DNA from: RGIG5612 sp045616165
GTDB lineage: Bacteria > Bacillota > Clostridia > Lachnospirales > Lachnospiraceae
Assembly (NCBI GenBank): GCA_045616165.1
Contig: JAZLGF010000003.1
Span: 1 to 16,062, forward strand
DNA length: 16,062 nucleotides
Reading direction: 5' to 3'
The notes beneath the pieces are model-generated. The model did not search any database and was not told the DNA's origin. It saw only the letters and a list, made by a program, of their open reading frames with translations. The first letter of the stretch is position 1. Each line of letters begins with the position of its first letter. A program made the position numbers and the translations under genes. Below are positions 7,613-15,451 of the stretch, one piece after another.

Positions 7613-8203
7613 ATGAGTTTAGTTCCAACAGTTATTGAAGATACTAGTAGAGGCGAGCGCGCCTATGATATTTATTCTAGATTATTAAAAGAGAGAATCG
7701 TTTTCCTTGGCGAAGAGGTTAATGATGTAACAGCGAGCCTCGTTGTTGCCCAGATTCTTTTCTTGGAAAGTGAAGATCCAAATAAGGACATTCATTTTTA
7801 TATCAATAGCCCTGGCGGATCTGTAACAGCTGGTATGGCTATTTATGACACAATGCAATATGTAAAATGCGATGTTTGCACAACATGTATCGGCATGGCT
7901 GCAAGCATGGGTGCATTCCTTTTAGCTGGTGGCGCAAAGGGTAAACGTTTTGCTCTTCCGAATGCTGAAATTATGATTCACCAGCCATCAGGCGGAACAC
8001 AGGGTCAAGCTACTGATATTAAAATCACTGCTGACCATATCTTAAAGATTCGTGATAGATTAAATAAACTTTTAGCTGAAAACACAGGAAAGTCTTTAGA
8101 AACTATTGCAGCAGACACAGAACGTGATAATTGGCTTAGTGCTGATGAAGCATGCGAGTATGGCTTGATTGATGCAGTTATAAAAAATCACGACGAGAAA
8201 TAA
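7613..8203 (+). CDS. clpP: ATP-dependent Clp protease proteolytic subunit ClpP
   Basis: ClpP is the serine peptidase that forms a double seven-subunit barrel and degrades proteins fed in by ClpX or other unfoldases. The 196-residue length and all catalytic features are normal: nucleophile S98 in GMAASMGA, H123 in MIHQPSGG, and D172 of the triad. The oxyanion region INSPGGSV is intact. The N terminus MSLVPTVIEDTSRGERAYDIYSRLLKERI matches the family. A strong AGGAGG (7602-7607) lies 5 nt before the ATG. TATAAT at 7558-7563 may be a -10 box, but I see no good -35 and no recognisable CtsR or CIRCE operator. clpX follows after 19 bp. Confidence 0.97.
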   Translation: MSLVPTVIEDTSRGERAYDIYSRLLKERIVFLGEEVNDVTASLVVAQILFLESEDPNKDIHFYINSPGGSVTAGMAIYDTMQYVKCDVCTTCIGMAASMGAFLLAGGAKGKRFALPNAEIMIHQPSGGTQGQATDIKITADHILKIRDRLNKLLAENTGKSLETIAADTERDNWLSADEACEYGLIDAVIKNHDEK

Positions 8204-8222
8204 TTAATAGGTTGGAGTTTTA

Positions 8223-9476
8223 ATGGCAAATAAAAATAGTATTGATGAAATACCAAAATGTTCTTTTTGTGGGCGCAGAGCAGATACCCTAGGCGAGCAA
8301 TTAATTGCTGGTCCTAATGGTGTATACATTTGTTCTGAATGTGCTTTTTCATGTGCCGAACTTTTCCAAATGGAACTTGGTTACAATCCAGCAGTAAAAA
8401 AAGCTTCTAAGGCTAAAGAAAACAAAAAAGATTTGGACATCAAGCTTCATAAACCAAAAGAGATTAAGGCTTTCTTAGATGAATATGTTATCGGCCAGGA
8501 CGAAGCTAAAAAAGTTTTAGCTGTTCAGGTTTACAATCATTACAAGAGAGTTTTATCTGATGAAAAAGTTGACGTTGAACTTCAAAAAAGTAATGTTTTA
8601 ATGCTTGGACCTACTGGTTCAGGAAAAACTTTCCTTGCTCAAACATTGGCAAAAATTATTAACGTTCCTATCGCTATTGCCGACGCCACAACTTTAACTG
8701 AGGCGGGATATGTAGGAGAGGATGTTGAAAACATTCTTCTTAAACTTATCCAGGCAGCAGATTATGACATCGAAAAGGCTGAGCATGGAATTATTTACAT
8801 AGACGAAATTGATAAGATTACAAAGAAAAGCGAGAACGTTTCGATTACTCGTGACGTTTCTGGCGAAGGCGTTCAACAAGCACTTCTTAAAATTTTGGAA
8901 GGAACGGATGCTTCGGTTCCACCTCAAGGTGGAAGAAAACATCCGGGCCAGGAAATGCTTCACATCAACACGTCAAACATTTTGTTTATATGTGGCGGAG
9001 CTTTTGCTGGACTTGAAAAAATTATCGAAGGTCGTATCGATAAGAAGGGCATGGGATTTGGCGCCGAACTTAAAGCTGATAATGCAAAAGAAATAGACAA
9101 TTTGTTTGCTAAGGTTATGCCTCAGGATTTAATTAAGTACGGAATCATTCCTGAGTTTGTAGGCCGCGTTCCGGTTGTTGTTTCTTTGAATTCTTTAACT
9201 GAAGAGGACTTAGTTAAGATTTTGAAAGAGCCTAAGAATGCGCTTATTAAGCAATACCAAGCTTTATTTAAATATGATAATGTTGACTTAACTTTTAAGG
9301 CGGATGCGATAAAACTTATTGCGAAGAAAGCAGCAGAGCGAAAGATTGGCGCAAGAGGACTACGCAGCATTATGGAAGATATTATGATGGACATCATGTA
9401 CGAAATACCATCAGATGAAGAAATAAAGAAGTTTGTAGTAACAGCAGACATGGTCAATGAAAAAACAGAAGTATAG
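8223..9476 (+). CDS. clpX: ATP-dependent Clp protease ATP-binding subunit ClpX
   Basis: ClpX is the hexameric AAA+ unfoldase that recognises tagged substrates and threads them into ClpP. The 417-residue protein has the N-terminal zinc domain with C13, C16, C37 and C40, Walker A GPTGSGKT (129-136), pore-1 loop GYVG (162-165), Walker B IIYIDE (190-195), RKHPGQE loop (238-244), and sensor 2 GARGLRS near the C terminus. The ClpP-docking loop, usually IGF, reads MGF (277-279, in KGMGFGAE), a conservative change. It lies 19 bp after clpP with GGAG at 8214-8217, so the two are surely co-transcribed. No lon gene follows, unlike many relatives. Confidence 0.97.
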   Translation: MANKNSIDEIPKCSFCGRRADTLGEQLIAGPNGVYICSECAFSCAELFQMELGYNPAVKKASKAKENKKDLDIKLHKPKEIKAFLDEYVIGQDEAKKVLAVQVYNHYKRVLSDEKVDVELQKSNVLMLGPTGSGKTFLAQTLAKIINVPIAIADATTLTEAGYVGEDVENILLKLIQAADYDIEKAEHGIIYIDEIDKITKKSENVSITRDVSGEGVQQALLKILEGTDASVPPQGGRKHPGQEMLHINTSNILFICGGAFAGLEKIIEGRIDKKGMGFGAELKADNAKEIDNLFAKVMPQDLIKYGIIPEFVGRVPVVVSLNSLTEEDLVKILKEPKNALIKQYQALFKYDNVDLTFKADAIKLIAKKAAERKIGARGLRSIMEDIMMDIMYEIPSDEEIKKFVVTADMVNEKTEV

Positions 9477-9628
9477 GCGAGCTTAAGCCGTGCAACTTTT
9501 TGGGCTAGAGCGAGCGGAGTCGTGCAATTCGTTATCGGCGAGTTTTTCCGAGCCAGGAACGAATTCGTACGGGCCGCGAGCATATTTGTAAAAGTTCGTA
9601 CGGGCCGCGAGCTATAAGAGGTAGAATT
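9477..9628. repeat. GC-rich intergenic repeat cluster after clpX
   Basis: This spacer is much richer in G and C than its surroundings. It has an exact 18-bp direct repeat, TTCGTACGGGCCGCGAGC, at 9564-9581 and 9595-9612 (31-bp period), the pair CGTGCAA at about 9490 and 9521, and five copies of CGAGC. AATTCGTT (9526-9533) and AACGAATT (9558-9565) are inverted repeats enclosing a smaller TCGG/CCGA stem, so an imperfect cruciform or RNA hairpin is possible. The first unit at 1-30 of the window shares the CGCGAGCG style. I see no convincing promoter or typical terminator. It may be a dispersed repeat family of this genome that also ends or processes the clpX transcript. Confidence 0.7.
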
Positions 9629-10258
9629 ATGAAACTAATAATATTGGGTGGATTTTTAGGATCAGGAAAAACAAGTGTACTTATTCCATTAGCAAAAGAA
9701 ATCGTTGCTAATACAGAACTTGGAAAAAATAGTAAAGCTAAAGTTGTTATAATTGAAAACGAAATCGGCCAGGTAGGCGTTGATACAGCTTTCACAGAAG
9801 GCAGCGGACTTTTAACAACTGAACTTTTTAATGGATGTGTTTGCTGTACAATCGCAACAAGTCTTATGGATGCACTTTGCCAACTTGAAGAAGAAGTTAA
9901 ACCAGAATATGTAATTCTTGAAACAACGGGTCTTGCTCGTCCATATGATGTAGCACAAACATTATGGGATGCATATGACGAAGACATGAACATTACGTTA
10001 ATCACAGTTGTTGATTGTAAGCGTTGGCCTAAAATTCAAAAGATTGCAGGAACTTTAACTGAGGAACAGATTGAACATGCAAATTATGTTTTGATTAATA
10101 AAGTCGACATTGCGACAGAAGAAGAAATCGCAGAGGTAGAGGCTAATATTAAAGAAAAGTGCGATGGCAAAATTTTTAAGACATCAAAGAAGTCTGACGA
10201 AAAAGGCTTAGAAAACCTTTGCAAAGAGATTGTTACTGAAATTACAAGCTGGGATTAA
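9629..10258 (+). CDS. CobW/COG0523-type G3E GTPase, lacking the C-terminal domain
   Basis: This is a predicted metal-chaperone GTPase of the G3E class. The 209-residue protein shows Walker A GGFLGSGKT (7-15), the metal-binding CxCC motif in NGCVCCTI (C70, C72, C73), Walker B-like ILETTGLARP (E98-G101), and the guanine-specificity NKVD (157-160). COG0523 proteins are usually 300-400 residues, with a C-terminal CobW_C domain. This one ends at about the edge of the GTPase domain. The next gene, 77 bp on, encodes a His/Cys-rich protein whose end resembles that missing domain, so the pair may work as one split protein. The metal (Zn, Co or Ni) cannot be told from sequence, and no Zur-like operator was seen. 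The ribosome binding site is a weak AAGAGGT (9616-9622). Confidence 0.9.
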   Translation: MKLIILGGFLGSGKTSVLIPLAKEIVANTELGKNSKAKVVIIENEIGQVGVDTAFTEGSGLLTTELFNGCVCCTIATSLMDALCQLEEEVKPEYVILETTGLARPYDVAQTLWDAYDEDMNITLITVVDCKRWPKIQKIAGTLTEEQIEHANYVLINKVDIATEEEIAEVEANIKEKCDGKIFKTSKKSDEKGLENLCKEIVTEITSWD

Positions 10259-10335
10259 AAGTTAGAGATTGCCTGGTTCAGAGAAAAGTTGAAATTGGAT
10301 GACTGAAAATTCAGTTGAAATAGAGGAGTAGTAAA

Positions 10336-10878
10336 ATGAGTGAAGAATTAAAAGAGTTAGAGCACGAACATCATCATGAACACCATCACCATCACCATGA
10401 CCACGGTGAAGATTGTGATTGCGGATGTCACGACCATGAACACCATCACCATGACCACGGCGAAGATTGTGATTGCGGATGTCACGACCATGACCATGAA
10501 CATCACCACCACGACCATGGACATCAATACAGCATCGCTGGCTATAAGGTTTTGGAAACTCACTCACACGAAGGCGCAACAGTCTGCTCTTTTGAAATGG
10601 ATTTAAATAAATGCTCCGACGAGACAAAGAAGTTAATGGAGCAGTGCATAAATGAGCTCGAAACATGGCTCAAAGAAAACGATGCCCTCATCGGCCACTT
10701 GAAAGGCTATATAAAAGAAGCCGGCCCTACTACAACATTTTCAACAACAGGCAACGGCCTCAACATAGAAAATTACGAGCAGGGTGGCTTAAGCGTCGGC
10801 TTTGCCAGCATCGTCTTCGGCCCAACAGAAGACGAACTCAAAGACAAAGTGGTTGAAATTTTCGATAAACTTAAATAA
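10336..10878 (+). CDS. His/Cys-rich metal-binding protein, partner of the CobW-type GTPase
   Basis: This 180-residue protein is unusual. Residues 9-62 are mostly His, Asp, Glu and Cys, with two copies of GEDCDCGCHDH (24-34 and 42-52) set between runs of four to six histidines, a clear metal-binding stretch. Residues about 64-180 look like a folded domain. The part WLKENDALIGHLKGYIKEAG (111-130) is reminiscent of the WL...R.KG region of CobW_C domains, and many COG0523 proteins carry a His-rich linker at this point. I infer that this is the detached linker plus C-terminal half of the preceding GTPase. AGAGGAG (10322-10328) gives a good start. The 3' half of the gene uses more C-ending codons (CTC, GGC, ATC, GCC) than its neighbours. 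Alternatives are a metal storage protein or a free metallochaperone. Confidence 0.75.
   Translation: MSEELKELEHEHHHEHHHHHHDHGEDCDCGCHDHEHHHHDHGEDCDCGCHDHDHEHHHHDHGHQYSIAGYKVLETHSHEGATVCSFEMDLNKCSDETKKLMEQCINELETWLKENDALIGHLKGYIKEAGPTTTFSTTGNGLNIENYEQGGLSVGFASIVFGPTEDELKDKVVEIFDKLK
10387..10494 (+). repeat. 54-bp coding tandem repeat, two copies
   Basis: Two copies of a 54-bp unit (10387-10440 and 10441-10494) are nearly identical and code for the HHHHDHGEDCDCGCHDHE metal-binding module. They differ at one silent T/C site and at the last base. The near identity suggests a recent duplication, and copy number could vary between strains by slippage. Open frames on other strands across this stretch are by-products of the repeat. 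Confidence 0.85.
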
Positions 10879-10943
10879 TTCGAAACTAATAAAGAATAAA
10901 ACGACGGAGCTCGGCTCTAGTTAGAGAATCGCGACAAAAACTC

Positions 10944-10975
10944 AAATGGAAGGTATTACACCTTCCATTTTTGTT
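10944..10975 (+). terminator. Rho-independent terminator of the metal cassette
   Basis: AAATGGAAGGT (10944-10954) pairs with ACCTTCCATTT (10960-10970) around a 5-nt loop, followed by TTGTT. The stem is 11 bp and perfect. It marks the boundary between the core-like part and the accessory region. Confidence 0.88.
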
Positions 10976-11021
10976 GCATAAAATGCATAAAATAAAACAC
11001 ACTTTCTTCAAATTTTTACTG

Positions 11022-11027
11022 TATAAA
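11022..11027 (+). promoter_or_regulatory. Possible -10 box of the transposase-like gene, leaderless start
   Basis: TATAAA lies only 7 nt before ATG 11035, and there is no Shine-Dalgarno sequence in the 30 nt before that codon. If this box is used, transcription would begin at or next to the start codon. No clear -35 is visible. A 9-bp direct repeat GCATAAAAT occurs upstream at 10976-10984 and 10985-10993. Confidence 0.25.
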
Positions 11028-11034
11028 ATAATAT

Positions 11035-12504
11035 ATGAGTAGAAAAAGTAAAAAACAACAAGCTCTAGAATTATTACAACAACTTAACAAAGATGAATTA
11101 AAGGAAATCATTGATACAGTCAGTGTTAAAGAAGACACTACTTGTATTGATGATTTTTTTGATAAGCTCTGTCCAGAATGTGGATATGATAAACATTATA
11201 CTAAAGGCAAGAATGCACAAGGCCTTACGATTTACAAATGTAAAAATTGTGGCAAACAATTTAATGTTTTATCAGGTACACCTTTAGAGAAATCACCATA
11301 CTCCTGGAATGTTTGGGTTACGATTCTAGAAAAGATGTTTGCTAATCAATCCATTGATGAAATCAAACAATTTTTAGTAAAGAACAAATTAGTTAATAAC
11401 ATTTCAAGAGAGACAGTTTCTGCTATGGTACAGAAACTCAGAAACTCGTTTATTACAATGCCACTACCGGTTTTAAACGGTACTATACAAGTAGATGAAA
11501 AGTTCTTCCATGAAAGTCAAAAAGGTTCTAAAAATCCAAATAATGTGTTAATTCCAGGTAGTACAAGAAAGCCACACCACAGAGCAACACCATCTCAATA
11601 CGGCACAATGGGACCAGAGTTTTCTACTACATGTGTTGCTGTAGATTTTTCAGGACATGCAGTAGCAAAAGTTGTTTGTATGGGACAAATGAAACTTGAA
11701 GATTTTGAAGATAACATTGCTATTCATTTTGGCGATGTTAAGTTTTTGTGTTCAGATATGAACACTTTATATATTCAATACTCAGCTCTTAACAAAATAA
11801 ACCATTATGTAATAAATAGTGAATCACATAAGTTTATTAAAAAATGTAATAGCGACAGAGCTAAACAGGCAGCATACGAACAAGGAAAATTAGATTATCT
11901 TATTGGTGTAGGTATTATGCATTATAAACAAATGTGTGCTTTTAGAGATAAACATAATCTCAGTATCGGTATAGTTAATGCGTATCACTCAGAGCTTGAA
12001 AGATATATCAATCATATTGCCAAGGGTGTATCTACTAAACACTTACAAAGCTGGATATCATTCTTTAATTACAGATGGAACTACAAAGTAGATTTCGGAT
12101 ATACTCCTACAACATACGCAGATGCTGAAAAGGTTTTGGTAAAGCTCTTGGAACAAAGAACTAAAATCACTGTTGAAGATATTAAAACAAAAACAGATGA
12201 TACTAAAAAGCAACCACCTCGCTATACTAAAAAGCTTATAGCAAAAACAGTTGCAGCAAGAATCCGTTCAAACAATCCTTATATTAAATTTTCAGTAGAA
12301 GATGGTATTTGGCTCGTGGATAAACGAGGCAGTATATACGCATTACCAGAATACAAACGTAGAGAGTTAGCAAAAGCATTGGGCATAAAACCTTTTAGTC
12401 CTATTGCTGTATCATCTGTTGACCTTAAGAAAAAATTATTAGCGCACCCTGGGCTTGAGGATGCGCTATATGTATTAGCTAGTGGCGATGGGAACGATTT
12501 ATAA
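11035..12504 (+). CDS. IS1595/ISXO2-like transposase-type protein with C-terminal extension
   Basis: The 489-residue protein has an N-terminal helical segment (1-35), a zinc ribbon with C46, C49, C69 and C72 leading into KQFNVLSGTPLEKSPYSW, a helix-turn-helix-like part (95-140), and a DDE-type core. The core carries D154 (IQVDEKFF), D241 (LCSDMNTLY) and a third region NAYHSELERYINHIAKGVST (315-334), followed by FFNYRWNY. This order is that of IS1595-family (ISXO2-like) transposases. Those are usually about 250-350 residues, and here some 110 extra residues (380-489) of unknown role follow. No terminal inverted repeats were found, and the stop lies 4 bp from the stop of the convergent restriction gene. 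It may be a domesticated or defence-linked relative rather than an active IS. The start has no ribosome binding site, but an in-frame stop 6 nt upstream rules out an upstream extension. Confidence 0.75.
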   Translation: MSRKSKKQQALELLQQLNKDELKEIIDTVSVKEDTTCIDDFFDKLCPECGYDKHYTKGKNAQGLTIYKCKNCGKQFNVLSGTPLEKSPYSWNVWVTILEKMFANQSIDEIKQFLVKNKLVNNISRETVSAMVQKLRNSFITMPLPVLNGTIQVDEKFFHESQKGSKNPNNVLIPGSTRKPHHRATPSQYGTMGPEFSTTCVAVDFSGHAVAKVVCMGQMKLEDFEDNIAIHFGDVKFLCSDMNTLYIQYSALNKINHYVINSESHKFIKKCNSDRAKQAAYEQGKLDYLIGVGIMHYKQMCAFRDKHNLSIGIVNAYHSELERYINHIAKGVSTKHLQSWISFFNYRWNYKVDFGYTPTTYADAEKVLVKLLEQRTKITVEDIKTKTDDTKKQPPRYTKKLIAKTVAARIRSNNPYIKFSVEDGIWLVDKRGSIYALPEYKRRELAKALGIKPFSPIAVSSVDLKKKLLAHPGLEDALYVLASGDGNDL

Positions 12505-12508
12505 AGTT

Positions 12509-15451
12509 TTATTTCACTGTTAAAAATCCATTAATAAACGATTCTGGGAACGGGAATTGTTTAACCCCATCCTTAAATTTAATCTTAACGTATTTCTTTT
12601 TAGAATCAAGCCATGTAACTTTACCTGTTCCAAACTTAGCATGCTCAACACTGGCACCGACAACTACTTTTGATAAAATCTTCTCCCAGTCTTTATCATC
12701 TTCTTTAGGTGCTACCTTAGCAGGCGTTGATTCGTTAGCGTTATCAGAAGTATCTTTAATGTATTTATCTGTTACTTTATGAGTACGCTTAAATACATGC
12801 GGTGATAATTGAACAACTCCCTCGTCATCAACTTCATCTGTTGGGAGCATGATTTTAACAAAGTCAGTAAGTGATGCCTGTTGTTTTGAATAAAGTTCTT
12901 CATATTCATCTCTTGTAAGAACAGTATCCCAACCACCGATATTTTCGCCTTCATGCATATCAATTCCAGTATATGAAAGACTTGCGTTTTCGTATCTTCT
13001 AAATCCGAAGATGCCCTGATTCATCTTTTCAGAATCAAACAATCCTATTGAGCAAAGTGTTTCAAAATCTTTTACATTTAGTCCAGTTACTTTCTTAAAG
13101 AGTTGTGGCTGAATCTGTGTGATTACATCCTTAAGGCTTTGTTCTCTAAAATCAGTAAGATACATAAAAGCAGGAATTCTTGCAGCAAGTTTAAGAAGAT
13201 TTTCCTGAACTTGTTTACGAAGAGATTTTGCTTCTTTTTCTGCTTCTGTAAGTTCTTTTTTCTCTTTAGGTGTAACATCATCACCTTTTTCTTTCTTGGC
13301 TTTCTTAACTTTTTCTGAGCGGTTGATAATAGTTTCAACCTGGCTGTTAAGGTTTCTAAATCCTTCTATGTTCATTAAAGCTGCAAGAGCTTCAGGATTA
13401 TCCATAAGTTTCTTTAATGTATCATTATCAACATGTACAAGAAGTGCTGTCTGCCATCTCTTAGCAAGAAGTGTAGCTGATGTTCCAGCAAATGTTATGT
13501 CTAATACATCCTGCGCTGAAATAGCATTCATTGATGAACCATCAAATGCTAAAACAGGTAAGAAATGAATAAACTCAGCAACCTTTGTCTCTGGACTTGC
13601 GTTATCATCAACTTTGAGCTGACAACTATAATCAGCTATCTGTTTCAAAGCTCTTTCAAGAGCGAAGTCGAATACATAACATTCTTCTTTCATGATGACT
13701 TTTTTGCCATCTTCGCCTGTCGTTGTCCATGGTGACTGAACACGGAATGCTGTCTGGAAATACGTCCCAGGAGATTTTAGATTTCTGAGCATAAATACGC
13801 CGCTCCAAGGACGTACCGTAACGCCAGTTGTTAACTTACCACAAGACAATGTAATAGTCTTAGTTTTAAGCGGGTCGCCCATTGCGGTTTCAACAGGTTT
13901 TAATGCATCCACACCTATACCAGCTTTTGTTCCAGCACATACAATGATTTTATAATCATCAAAGAATTTATTTTGTTTCTGTCTTAAAAGGTTGTACATT
14001 GCATAGCATGATGCTACGTTTGGTAAGAACCATAAAGTGTGTGACAAAACATTTAATAAAGTTGTATCAGAAAATGGCATTGGTGGTTTATCGTTACCAA
14101 GCTTTAAGCCATCAACCGGAAGATATTCTCCTTGGATAAGTTTAACCCATTTTTGAACATAATCTTCATACACAAACCTAGCATCTTCAACATGACCTTT
14201 TTCAAACTCGGCTCTGAAGAATTCGTTTATGTCAAACTCATCATATCCCTCATCAATAGCAACCTGTGTGATGCTGTCAGGAACTTTATATGTGAGCATA
14301 ACCATTTTAGGAAGAGCGGCATAAGGATTTTCACCTTTACTGTTATTCCATTTTGCCTTAGCGTTTTGCTCATCGGAATAAGTCCAGTTAAAGATTTGGT
14401 CTTCTAAGAACTCTCCGTTATTGATTGCTCTAAAAGGTGTGCCCGAAAGATATAAATAGTAATCAGTTGTAATAGGAAGCCATGTTTCATTGATTGCGTT
14501 TCCTGCTTCTTCTTTCTGATACTTTTCTACATCGACATCAATATCTTCATCTTCGTTATATTCTTTGAAAAGGTTCTTAGCATTTTCACGCCAAGCTCCA
14601 AAGTGGTATTCATCAAATACAACCATATCCCAATTAGTAGTATGAATAAATTCATTCTTTGCTTTAATACCACCCGCATCATTTGTTCCTAAAAGATTTT
14701 GGAAGGAACCAAAGACTACGATTGGTTTCTTTTTATTGCATGCATCAAACGCTTTATCCAAACGACTGTTATCAAACTTTGCTTCTTTGTCGGAAACAAA
14801 TTGCCAGCCATCAAAATCAATATGAGACATCAGGTCTTCTTGCCACGCTGCTTCTACAGCTGGCTTGAATGTAAGAACCAAAACGCGTTTCATATTCATT
14901 TTTTTAGCAAGCTCATAAGTTGCAAAAGTCTTTCCAAAACGCATCTTTGCATTCCATAAGAACTTAGGAGAACTTCCAGGTTCTTCTTTTTTAGTCTTCT
15001 TAAAATAAGCCGATGTCATATTGACTGCGGATTCTTGTTCAGCACGCATCTTGAAATCCATTGTGCGATTATTTTCAGAGCGGATACCAGTACGCAATTC
15101 TATAATTGCACTCTTAACATCTTCTATACTGCATTTATACCATTCATTCTTTTTGTTTCCATCAAAATCAAGATGTTTAACACCTTTTCTTTCAAGAATC
15201 CTGTGAACATCATGGTCTATAAAACATGTACCATCAGAACGCACAGCAGATTCTGTAAGTAAAACCTTATATGGCACTGCAAGTACCTGAGTTTCATCTT
15301 TTATTCTTTTATTAACATCTTCCTTGTCGGTGTATCCGATTTTAACAAACCCTTTACGCTCACCCTTATCTAAGTCAGGGCAATTAAATACATAGATTTG
15401 CGGAACAACCGCCGGACGGTTATGGAGTATATCTGATAACGATGTTGCCAT
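12509..15451 (-). CDS. GIY-YIG/T5orf172 nuclease-SF2 helicase fusion, restriction-type
   Basis: This encodes a 980-residue predicted DNA translocase-nuclease. Residues 17-118 resemble a GIY-YIG domain of the T5orf172/MUG113 type: IYVF (19-22), FVKIGYT (35-41), R49 in NKRIKDE, and E103 in EWY as candidate catalytic residues. The helicase follows: motif I AKMRFGKTFAT (168-178, K174), motif II DEYH (280-283), motif III SGTPF (336-340), motif V GKLTTGVTV (538-546) and motif VI QTAFRVQ (566-572). A Lys/Glu-rich coiled stretch lies near 685-725. The last ~55 residues (VEHAKFGTGKVTWLD to FPESFINGFL) look like a Tudor/KOW-like domain seen at the ends of some helicases. It is coupled to the upstream methyltransferase gene by TAATG and has a strong GGAGG at 15461-15465. 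I infer a restriction or defence role, cutting unmodified DNA. Specificity is unknown. Confidence 0.85.
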   Translation of the reverse strand: MATSLSDILHNRPAVVPQIYVFNCPDLDKGERKGFVKIGYTDKEDVNKRIKDETQVLAVPYKVLLTESAVRSDGTCFIDHDVHRILERKGVKHLDFDGNKKNEWYKCSIEDVKSAIIELRTGIRSENNRTMDFKMRAEQESAVNMTSAYFKKTKKEEPGSSPKFLWNAKMRFGKTFATYELAKKMNMKRVLVLTFKPAVEAAWQEDLMSHIDFDGWQFVSDKEAKFDNSRLDKAFDACNKKKPIVVFGSFQNLLGTNDAGGIKAKNEFIHTTNWDMVVFDEYHFGAWRENAKNLFKEYNEDEDIDVDVEKYQKEEAGNAINETWLPITTDYYLYLSGTPFRAINNGEFLEDQIFNWTYSDEQNAKAKWNNSKGENPYAALPKMVMLTYKVPDSITQVAIDEGYDEFDINEFFRAEFEKGHVEDARFVYEDYVQKWVKLIQGEYLPVDGLKLGNDKPPMPFSDTTLLNVLSHTLWFLPNVASCYAMYNLLRQKQNKFFDDYKIIVCAGTKAGIGVDALKPVETAMGDPLKTKTITLSCGKLTTGVTVRPWSGVFMLRNLKSPGTYFQTAFRVQSPWTTTGEDGKKVIMKEECYVFDFALERALKQIADYSCQLKVDDNASPETKVAEFIHFLPVLAFDGSSMNAISAQDVLDITFAGTSATLLAKRWQTALLVHVDNDTLKKLMDNPEALAALMNIEGFRNLNSQVETIINRSEKVKKAKKEKGDDVTPKEKKELTEAEKEAKSLRKQVQENLLKLAARIPAFMYLTDFREQSLKDVITQIQPQLFKKVTGLNVKDFETLCSIGLFDSEKMNQGIFGFRRYENASLSYTGIDMHEGENIGGWDTVLTRDEYEELYSKQQASLTDFVKIMLPTDEVDDEGVVQLSPHVFKRTHKVTDKYIKDTSDNANESTPAKVAPKEDDKDWEKILSKVVVGASVEHAKFGTGKVTWLDSKKKYVKIKFKDGVKQFPFPESFINGFLTVK

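Noticed and set aside
9532..10005. A 157-codon minus-strand open frame opposite the GTPase gene
   Set aside because: It is antisense to a clear GTPase with all G motifs, has no ribosome binding site, and its product is Ser-rich with no recognisable domain.
10262..10666. Open frames on both strands across the His-rich repeat
   Set aside because: They arise from the CAT/CAC repeat and give low-complexity products; the metal-binding frame has the ribosome binding site.
10976..12510. Terminal inverted repeats and target duplication of an insertion sequence
   Set aside because: I compared both flanks of the transposase-like gene by eye and found no matching inverted ends, only the GCATAAAAT direct repeat at 10976-10993 on one side.
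13103..13338. Short open frames in both orientations inside the helicase gene
   Set aside because: They fall in the Lys/Glu-rich codon stretch of the 980-codon gene, are low in complexity and have no start signals.
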